Assembly (NCBI GenBank): GCA_019916065.1
Contig: CM034238.1
Location: forward strand, 31,629,721-31,693,720
Source: Vitellaria paradoxa
Taxonomy: Eukaryota; Streptophyta; Magnoliopsida; Ericales; Sapotaceae
Reading direction: 5' to 3'
DNA: 64,000 nucleotides
Below the pieces are notes generated by a model. The model was not told the DNA's origin and did not search any database. It saw only the letters and a program-made list of their open reading frames with translations. The first letter of the stretch is position 1, and each line of letters begins with the position of its first letter. Made by a program: the position numbers and the translations under genes. This document shows, piece by piece, positions 56,434 to 64,000 of this stretch.

Positions 56434-56756
56434 AATGAAGTGTTTGTTTGATATCCGTGGGTCCTACGGATTGGATGAATAATGAAGGAATTTGTGGGAT
56501 GAGTTATCCCATAGGGGGTGTGGGATGAGTTATCCCCCGTCTCCAGATTGTTTCCCTGCAAAATCCAAAGTCTAAAATTATTTCTTATCACATCATATAT
56601 CAAATCACATCTTTTATCCCACTTTATATCACACAAACCAAACACCAAAAAAATAATCTTACATAAAAAATTAATTTCATCTTTTATCCAATCCTATCAG
56701 TGGGTCCCACATTATTACTTATCCCTTATTATCCAATCCTTCAAACAAACGTAGCG

Positions 56757-57377
56757 TTAGTGTTTATATGTAAGTTTTCCATTTCAAGTTGTATTAGTTT
56801 TATGTTTTCGAGTTCTCAATTATTAATTTATATATGTTTGCAGTTTCTATGATTTATGTTGTTTTATTACATTATTTATTTTTCAAGATTTTTTATTTAA
56901 AAAAGATTTTTTTAAATGTAATATTTATATACATATATATGTACATATATATATATATATATATCTTATTCTTTCTTGCTAACCAAATAACGCAGAGAAA
57001 GAATAGTTTTTCATCGCAAAAAGAAGAAAAATTTATTTTTTTTTCATTTTATTTTCTTCTATTTGTTTCCATTATTCTAACCAAATGGAGCATTGGTGGT
57101 TTATTTTATTTTGAACAAAATAAAGAAAAAATAAAAAGAAAGAAAGTTGATTTTAGAGTCAAAGCAGGTGTGGACAGAATCAAATGCAGAACCAATGCCG
57201 TAGGCGACCATCATCACATGGGGGGCAATCTGACAGTTTTATTTATCTGTCACCGCCGAAACCTCTGACTCTTTCTAATAGGATTTACCCGACAGCCCGT
57301 CCCCTTCAAATAAAATGTCTGATGACATATCAACAAACATAACCCGCGCACGAGTTTGAAATTTCATGCATCAATTA
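56757..57377. other. Noncoding spacer
   Basis: It contains a (TA) tract near 56945-56964. The ORF at 56834-57268 is low-complexity (it translates the TA tract) and unlikely to be a gene. The stretch 57160-57370 has more balanced composition and could be single-copy. Confidence 0.5.
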
Positions 57378-57738
57378 GGTGCGTTTAAAGGGATAATAAA
57401 AAAATGAGATAAGATAAAGGTTCCATTTGAAATAATAAAAAATTTTAAAAAATAATATTAAAATGACAAAAAATTTTAAAGAATGATAAAAAAATGTTAA
57501 AAAATTTTAAAAATTATTTATTTTTATCTCATTGTACGAATTACGAATTAATAATTTATCTTATTTTATTTTATTTTATTTTACTTTTTTTGATAGTTTA
57601 TCTCACTTTTTTTACTCTAACTGTAATCAAAATGTGGTAAATTATAAATTCGTAATTCGTGTAATAAGATAAAAAATAAATAATTTTTAAAATTTTTTAA
57701 TAATTTTTACAAAATTTTTTATCACTCTAAACAGATCC
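57378..57738. mobile_element. MITE, GGTGCGTTTAAAG type
   Basis: The left end GGTGCGTTTAAAGGGATAAT and the reverse-complemented right end GGATCTGTTTAGAGTGATAA are similar. Flanks are TTA on the left and TAA on the right (TA in common). The interior is AAAATTTTAAAAATTATTTA-like text in both orientations. 361 bp, noncoding. Confidence 0.55.
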
Positions 57739-58178
57739 TAAATTGTGAAAGAATCCTAAACTTACTTTGGCATAGGCATCCGGTCTCAAATTATGATTGT
57801 GTCGTTGAGATATTCTGGCAAAAAAAATTAATTTTTACAAATTCAAATATATGTTTATCTTTCTTTAATTTCTACGTATAATGTAAACCCATGCTTGGCA
57901 ACCACTTCGTTATTCTCTAGATGGAAATTAAGTGAATGTGAAAGAAACATTAAAACATAATTATTTAATATTGATTATATCTTTAATAAAAATTAATCCT
58001 TTCTTTTATTATTATTTGGGGTCTAGAGTGCCTTCTACGGTGATTTCTTCAGTACAGAGACAACAATGGGCATCTCATTTCCTCAATTGATATGGGGTCT
58101 ATTGTGTAGTCGATGTGAATTTATGTGTGTACCTACCCCCCCCCCCAAAAAGTGAATTTATGTGTGCAATTTTTTTAC

Positions 58179-58212
<34 letters not shown>

Positions 58213-58320
58213 ATTTTAAATAAATTATTAAAAAATTTAAAATAAAAATATTGAAATACTTATTAAATAGTTAGTTTGAAATGACATTTAAGTAAATAAT
58301 TTATAATTAAACAAGGATAA
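57739..58320. other. Noncoding spacer
   Basis: It contains a C run at 58134-58146 and a (TA)n tract at about 58176-58209. I see no gene. Confidence 0.55.
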
Positions 58321-58960
58321 GTTCGTAACTTCGTAACCTCTAGAAGATCCTATCCAATTCTGAAAAACTGTTTAGAATACCAATGTAGTGTCTGCCAAAG
58401 AACCTCCGACATTTAAATTAACAAGAGAATTGAAAAAATATTTTAACAGAATTTCAGTAAACTAAATGAGATATACCTGTGTTGTTGTGAACTGATGGTT
58501 TAAATATACGGGACTTCACGTGGAATGGTTGTATGCAGTTACCTGTAACCGCATGTAACGTGCTTCCTTCCTTCCAATCAGATGATGCCACCTGTATTGT
58601 AAATCTTAAGGTTGATACTTTAGTTCGTTAGTTAATGTCTTGCGTCTAATATAGTTTATAGCAACACCTTTCTAGGCACATATTTTGGAACTGTTAGAAG
58701 AGGGTTATACATACGACTCGTGGGCTGCTCTAGCGAGAATAATTCTATTGAAGTGTTTGGTTAGAATCCAATGGGGGTGATCTGGCCCGATCAGGGGTGT
58801 CCCTACTCAGATGCCCCTGGTTGAGTGGTTCTGCCCAGTCAGGATATCCTTACTCGGATGCCCTAGTTGGGTAAGGGTTGAACGGGTAATTTGTCAAATG
58901 CCCCCGGCCTGGCATAGGGTCTCTTTATATCAGATGCCTTTGATTCCCCTGGTCTCCCAA
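58321..58960 (-). repeat. LTR-like sequence of the second Tat element
   Basis: Phrases such as TAGTGTCTGCCAAAGAACCT and AACAAGAGAATTGAA (58386-58435) resemble TGGTGCCTACTAAAGAAACT and AGTCGAGAATTATGG in the LTR at 13611-14154, in the same order. The match is weak further in. Edges are not determined. Confidence 0.35.
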
Positions 58961-59461
58961 ATGAAATTAGGGGAATCTGATGTTTATCTACTTTTGGCAC
59001 CACACGTGCATTTAATGTGCCGCAAGTGCAACTGCCTATTATTGCGGTACTGATAAGATGTATTTTTATCTTTCCTTACCAGATGTCATCTTAACATAGG
59101 CCGGAAGTTTAAAAAATATACGGATTTATCCTATCCATTAATTTAATTTAATCACAGCCCTTGAAGTTGAAGCAGGATTTGGTATTTTTTTATCCCCATT
59201 TTAAACTTTTTACCTTTACCGTCGTTACAATACCCTTTAAAGTTTCACATTTCCTCATTTCTTCAGCATTGATTGCATGTAATCATTGCCATTTTTAGCT
59301 TCATTTCACACTCTTCTTATGAAGATTTTATCAAGTAAAATGCATTTTTATCTAGTTTTGATTACTTCTATTGTCTTTGAGTGTTTGTTAGGGAAATGGA
59401 GGAACATAGCTTAAGGAAGCCAAGTTAGGAGCTGAAAATTGCAATTCGGAATTGAGTTGTA

Positions 59462-59742
59462 TACCTTGGGTGCACACATCTTGGGTGCACAAGACTTGGG
59501 CACCCGACTGTGTACACCTTGGGCGCCCACCGAGGCTTGTTTTAGGCTAGACTCTCTCAAGAAATTGATCGAACACTTGACAGAGGAGCACCTTGGGCGC
59601 ACAAGATCTCGAGTGCCCGCCTGTGTTGGACCTTGGGTGCCCACAGAGAGTAGAATTCCAACATTTGTTCAAGACTTTCAGCGAACACCTGGGGCGTGCA
59701 GTGGCTTGGGCGCACGCCTAGTGAAACTTGGGCGCCCGTGAC
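59462..59742. repeat. Array of CTTGGGCGCCC-type motifs
   Basis: About nine copies of CTTGGG(C/T)GC(C/A)C(A/G) occur at irregular 15-60 base spacing, on one strand, in an otherwise AT-rich region. Confidence 0.75.
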
Positions 59743-60243
59743 GCTCCTCCAGCAGACTTTTAAAATTAATTTTGAATTGTAATTTTACAATTATACCCTT
59801 AAGTTGTGTATACCTATAAATAGGCTAAATACTGATGTATTAGGAGAATGTTTTTTTTAGAGGCCTTTTCTAGGGTTAGAGTTAGAGTGAATGGATACGT
59901 TTGGTTCAGTTTTCAGAGTTCTCTTTCCTAGGGTTTACATATAAGTTTCTTTTCTTCTCAATATTTTCAATTTAAAGTATTTCATTTTTGTTCTTCGTCT
60001 TTCATTGTTACTTTGTATTTGTTTCTTTTACATTAATGGATGGTGTGCAAGTTTATTTTTCTCTTTGAAGTTCAATTATGTTAGGCTAGGGTTTATTCTT
60101 GACTTCAAATCATTGAAGGTGGTGTGGTAGTTTGGTGAACTCAAATGTAAAAAGTTTTTTTTTTTGGTAATTTAAAAGGTTTATTTCAATGAGATATATT
60201 TTTGATTTCTAATTGGAATTTCGTAGTAAGCTAGAGTTCTTTC

Positions 60244-60459
60244 GAAATCAACTCACCCGTGTTATAATCATAACCTAATTACGAGTTGATGCTCATGCAC
60301 ACTAGGTGTTTGATTCAATGGCCCAGTGATTTGGAACTTATTTTCTTAAAACCATAACATGAGGTTTTCTTAAGAAATCGACTCACCCGTGTTACAATCA
60401 AAGCCTAGCTACGAGTTGATGCTCGTGCACACTAGGTGTTCGATTCAATGTCCTGGTGA
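60244..60459. repeat. 86-bp direct repeat, period 130
   Basis: 60244-60329 and 60374-60459 both contain ACTCACCCGTGTTA(T/C)AATCA, ACGAGTTGATGCTC and CACTAGGTGTT(T/C)GATTCAATG at the same offsets. Confidence 0.9.
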
Positions 60460-60909
60460 ATCCGAAACTAATTCTAAAAGCCTCCGCTTACCTTGAGTTC
60501 CATAAACTAGGTTTTAATGAAATATCTTTCGACTTAGAAATGCATATGCGTTTGTTAGGTTGAGTTACAAACACATTTGAGTAAACCACTATCCACGACC
60601 AGATTTGGTTCGAAGTCAAGATTATCTTAATTATTTTATTTTCAATTTTTGCATTTTAATTTAGTATCATAATTCCTACACTCCACCATTCTCAACCTAA
60701 CCATACTCAGACATCCTATAAATCCAAAATTAGTTTAAATTAATTTAAGTTCACCTACTAACTAAGAGAGCAAGTCTAGAACTTTTAATAAAGCCCTCCC
60801 TATGAAGATGATCTCGGTTCTCACCGAGTAACACTACGACCACCCTCTTGCACTTGAGAGGTAGAACCTGAACATATTTCAGGGTCAATCAAGCATCCAA
60901 TCCTTCCCT

Positions 60910-63190
60910 TTGTTAAGCAATTCTTTTGATCATTTCAATGAGTTTGATTTAGCTTCTGGTACTCTTTTTCAACTCCCTTTCTTTTGTATGCACTGGTTTA
61001 TCTATCACATTCTTTGGTGTTATCACAAATCGCGTCGAATCCCTTATTTTGGAGGATTCATAGGAAACCATAGATTTCTTAAGGTAATTTTTGGGGTTTT
61101 GCTCTTTGATTCTTATATTGTGACACTGAAGGAGTCAATGGCTAATTCCCACTCTAGCTATTTGGTTAGTGTTAGACGAACCGTCTCTGCGTTCTACTCC
61201 TCAACTAGAGTCGAGGCCCAAGCTGAAAATCTTAAGCCAATTGTGGATGCTTTTGGTCTTAAGGTTGTTGACTCTAGCCGTCTGGTTAGGGAATGCCCTT
61301 AGTTTTACGCCCCAGATGTAGTGTCTTTTATAGGATAAGGCAAAAATTTAACAACTCTGGTTTGCCTTCCAATTCCCTTGAACCCTCTCGTTTAGGGTTC
61401 CTAAGGAAGGCGATAGGGCATGTTGGCCAAGGGATGGGGAAATTTTACCATGTATGAGGGTGCTCTCATCGGTGGCCTATGATTCCCAATGACAAAGCCT
61501 ATTTGAGAAATTCTGAATCGGCTTGATTTTTTGTCGAGTCAAATTCTCCCAAATGGTTGGAGGATAATAGTTGGTTGTTCTATTCTCTGGAGAGCAACCA
61601 CTATCCACAAGCTAACCGTTGAAGAGTTCATCTATTGCTACAAAATCACTGAGGTGGGTGAAGGCTGGTGGTTTTTCTTGGCCCGAGAAAGGGCTTTAAC
61701 CTAGTGACTCATCTAAGATCCTCCAATAAAGGCTTGAAAGATAAGTTCTTTTTTATCTACAGAAACAGATGAGAGTTCCAGCACTGGGAGGCCTCTAACC
61801 TATCATCTGTCCAAGTCCCAAGACAGTGGGGTTGACTGACAAATAGAGATATATTGTATTTTGCTTCATTTTGTAGGTTTCCTTTAATTCATTGCTCTGA
61901 ATATTATTAATTTTACTAACTTTTCCTCTTCTCTGTGTATAGCCTGAGCCTAGCTAAAAATATCCGATAAGCTTGAGGCCCGGATAAAGCTTGTGGTAGG
62001 ACCACGATGTCCATGAGGCTAACCTTTGGGTCAACGTAGAGTCCCTAGCCACATATATGCTTGGCCCAGAGCCGATTAGAGAGGCTTTAACAGCCGAATG
62101 TGAGTAGAGTGAGTTGATATTCAGTGTATTTTTGTCCTATTTTCCTTAAGACTAATCTGAAGTGTTATTTGGCTTGTGCAGATATCCTATCTCAATCGCC
62201 TTCCTCAAACACAATGAAGTTTGACGTTAATCACTTGAAGAAGAAGAACAAAGAGGTCTCCACGGGCAAAAGCTCGAAGAAGGCCAAAACAAAGAGGTCG
62301 CCACGGGCGAAAGCTCGAAGAAGGCCAAGGCAAAGCCATCGGGAGCTCAAGTGCTGGGACGATTGCCAGCAGCCTTAGTGGCTGAGCCCGTGTCCGTTTA
62401 CTCTTCCCTTCTTCCTCGCCATAATGCCGTTAGCCGACTGCAATTCCAAGTTTCTCTAGCCTCATCGACAACTCTCAACTGGTTTGGGATATAGTCGTGA
62501 GGTATTTACCGATAACGAGCTCGTTCGGCTGTCGAGTGTACCACTTGTCGACTTGCTTGGGATCTGAATCACGATCTCATGACAGTAAGTTATCATTTAC
62601 TTATCACATTCTATTAGTTTTTGTCACGTTTTTTAATGCTTATGTTTTTGCTCTTCTTTTATAGGCCATTACCCGAGCAGCCGTGCTGGCCATTTGGCTC
62701 TCCATTTCTAAAGAGCAAATGCTATCAGACGAAGAACAAATTAAAAAATTAGAAGCAGAGGTCAAACTTCACAAGGCCAGAGGTATCGCGGCGGCCAAGG
62801 AGAGGGCAACTGTAGTGCTTGGAAAGGAAGCTGCTCAAGAAGAAAGAAACTGGTTGACTTCTCAGATGGATGAGGTAAAAAGAATCATGAAGTTGAGAAG
62901 GCTAACTGGGCTAAGAAGGTTGCTAACTTGCATGAGAAGGTTGCCGCTACTTAAGAACAAGCTGCCAATGTTGTTAAGGCATTCAAGTATAGCGAGGCAT
63001 TTAAGATGAAGTCGAGCCTATCTTTGTTTAGGCCTTCAAAGTTGCCCAGGAGAGAGCTGCAAAGTTATATCCTAACTGGGATTTTTCAAATCTCCAAACG
63101 GTTGATCCAGAGGCAACTAAGGTAGCTCAAGGCAACAAGGTAGATGACAAGGTGAAAGATGCTCAATCAAAAAATCCATTTGCCTGACCT
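60910..63190 (+). pseudogene. Antisense ORF of the second Tat element, with two likely introns
   Basis: Plus-strand gene opposite to the element. The first ORF 60910-61302 ends with LKPIVDAFGL, matching APIVDAFEP of the copy at 14.9 kb. The middle block has VTHLRSSNKGLKDKFFF (about 61704-61755), matching VTHMRTPHKGWKDKCFF. Likely introns: 62109-62181 (GTGAGT...GTGCAG), at the same place as 15761-15854 in the other copy, and 62585-62664 (GTAAGT...TTATAG). The next exon encodes a charged coiled coil (62683-62880: EEQIKKLEAEVKLHKARGIA). Frame breaks at several points make this copy a pseudogene. The family resembles Pfam Transposase_28 by pattern; unsearched. Confidence 0.6.
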
Positions 63191-63405
63191 TCTTTTTCCT
63201 AAAAAGAACTTTGATTTAATTCTTGTAATGAGCTCTTCTTTTTTTTTTTTTTTGAATGGATGAACATTTGAACTTTGAGATATGAATGAATGGTTTAACT
63301 TTTTCTCTTACTTTCTGAGTTGAAATATACTTGGTTTTCTTTTCTTGCACATGTATCTCATAGGAAACAATTGAACATTTTTGTAACTTTTATTTGCTTA
63401 CCGTT

Positions 63406-63850
63406 TCAATTGAGCTCCCGAGCGGGATCTTTACACTACTCGGCCACGTAGGCCGAGTAGGAATCCTTGCCATTTTTTGGTACTAGCCTCGTGAGCCAAC
63501 TTTGCATTGCTTAGCCATGTGAGCCAAGTAGGATCTTTATGCTACTCGATCACGTGAGCCTAGTAGGAATCTTTGCCCTCTTTTTGGCAGTGGCCTCTTA
63601 AGCCAACTTTACACTGCTCAGCTCATGTGAGCTGAACAGGATCTTTACGCTACTTGATCACGTGATCTGAGAAGGAATCTGTGCCATTTTTTTGGCATTG
63701 GCCTCGTGAGTTAACTTTACACTACTCGGCCATGTGAGTTGAGAATGATCTTTATGTTACTCAGTCATGTGAGCCAATCTTTGCACTGCACAACCTTGTG
63801 AGCTGAATAGGATTTTTATGCCACTTAGCCACATGAGTTGAATAGGACAT
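63406..63850. repeat. Array of imperfect palindromes, second Tat element
   Basis: Units such as CTCGGCCACGTAGGCCGAG (63440-63458), then ATGTGAGCCAAGTAGGATC, alternate with TTTGGCA(G/T)TGGCCTC. The core palindrome CTCGG...CCGAG and the position between antisense ORF and integrase match the array at 16673-17182, but the unit sequences have diverged. Confidence 0.8.
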
Positions 63851-64000
63851 CTTGTATAGGCGAGTCATTTATTATAGTAGAGTCATTTTTCGTAAATTCC
63901 TGTAAAAATGTTACATTTTATTGATAATTGAATAAAATTACAAAGGTAACTTTTCATATATAGTATTTCTTCAGGTGCTCCGCGTGCCATGGGTAGGGTA

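Larger units (their letters stand above)
55719..56756. mobile_element. Tourist-like MITE split by a hAT-like element
   Basis: The left end CCCTGTGTTTGTTTGA and the reverse-complemented right end CGCTACGTTTGTTTGA share a near-identical terminus. TTA lies at 55716-55718 and 56757-56759. Internal phrases GGATTGGATGAGTAA and TGGGTCCCAC recur in inverted form near the right end. The interior is interrupted by the element at 55799-56433. Without the insert it would be about 395 bp. Confidence 0.7.
59386..60906. mobile_element. LTR-like insertion of about 1.5 kb between LTR and antisense ORF
   Basis: It starts near TGTTAGGGAAATGGAGG and includes a TATA region (CCTATAAATAGGC at 59811), a GC-rich motif array (59462-59742) and an 86-bp direct repeat of 130-bp period (60244-60329 and 60374-60459). 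It has no ORF. The sequence before and after it can be matched to the uninterrupted element at 14.2-14.9 kb, so it is an insertion. A solo LTR or TRIM/LARD-type element is likely; I could not fix its right edge or target duplication. Confidence 0.4.
58321..64000 (-). mobile_element. 3' half of a second minus-strand Tat-lineage element
   Basis: From left to right: LTR-like sequence (58321-58960), antisense ORF on the plus strand (60910-63190), palindromic repeat array (63406-63850), and the start of the integrase end (63975-64000). This is the same layout as 13611-17300. The last 26 bases (TGCTCCGCGTGCCATGGGTAGGGTA) align with 17282-17306 (TGCTCAACATGCCATGAATAGGGTA). The pol and gag parts would lie to the right of the window. 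Confidence 0.65.

Noticed and set aside
56834..57268. 144-codon plus-strand ORF
   Set aside because: It translates a TA tract and T-rich DNA into Tyr/Ile runs, has no conserved pattern, and the composition is noncoding.
58811..59053. 80-codon plus-strand ORF
   Set aside because: It lies in LTR-like sequence of the second Tat element with no protein pattern.
59439..59741. 100-codon ORF over the GC-rich motif array
   Set aside because: The open frame results from the repeated CTTGGGCGCCC words; the peptide is a repeat translation.

Overview
This window looks like nuclear DNA of a flowering plant. It is AT-rich and dominated by decayed LTR retrotransposons, small TIR elements (MITEs) and simple repeats. 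I find one credible host gene, an intronless ORF at 35993-37141 of the plant-specific DUF1645 type. No rRNA, organellar, bacterial or CRISPR sequence was seen. The species cannot be named from the sequence alone.

Layout. 1-5.4 kb: minus-strand Ty3/gypsy remnant, probably Tat lineage (gag, protease, RT, RNase H, integrase), with an RTE-type LINE tail at 5.46-6.27 kb where its LTR should be. 6.3-9.6 kb: noncoding DNA with a 34-bp tandem repeat and a MITE. 9.6-12.2 kb: plus-strand gypsy remnant (LTR, PBS, gag, protease start). 12.45-24.3 kb: subterminal repeats like those of a CACTA-type DNA transposon, split by a nearly full-length minus-strand Tat element (13611-23154) with two LTRs, PBS, gag-pol and an antisense gene. 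24-31 kb: noncoding DNA and MITEs. 31.4-35.0 kb: probable solo LTR of a chromovirus-type gypsy element. 35.2-37.1 kb: MITE and the DUF1645 gene. 37-42 kb: noncoding DNA with back-to-back MITEs. 41937-49699: complete but inactivated Ty1/copia element with two LTRs, an exact 5-bp target duplication and an initiator-Met-tRNA PBS. 49.7-52.3 kb: 3' end of a plus-strand Tat-like element (antisense ORF plus LTR-like sequence). 52.3-58.3 kb: cluster of MITEs, including a 1.16-kb near-perfect foldback and a Tourist-like element split by a hAT-like element. 58.3-64 kb: 3' half of another minus-strand Tat element (LTR-like end, antisense gene, palindromic repeat array, start of integrase), itself interrupted by a 1.5-kb LTR-like insertion.

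The most interesting theme is the repeated architecture of the Tat elements. Two copies, and probably a third, carry a spliced-looking gene on the opposite strand between integrase and the 3' LTR. In two of them it is followed by an array of short imperfect palindromes. Every transposon gene here is broken by stops, frameshifts or lost catalytic residues. Only the DUF1645 gene is clearly intact.
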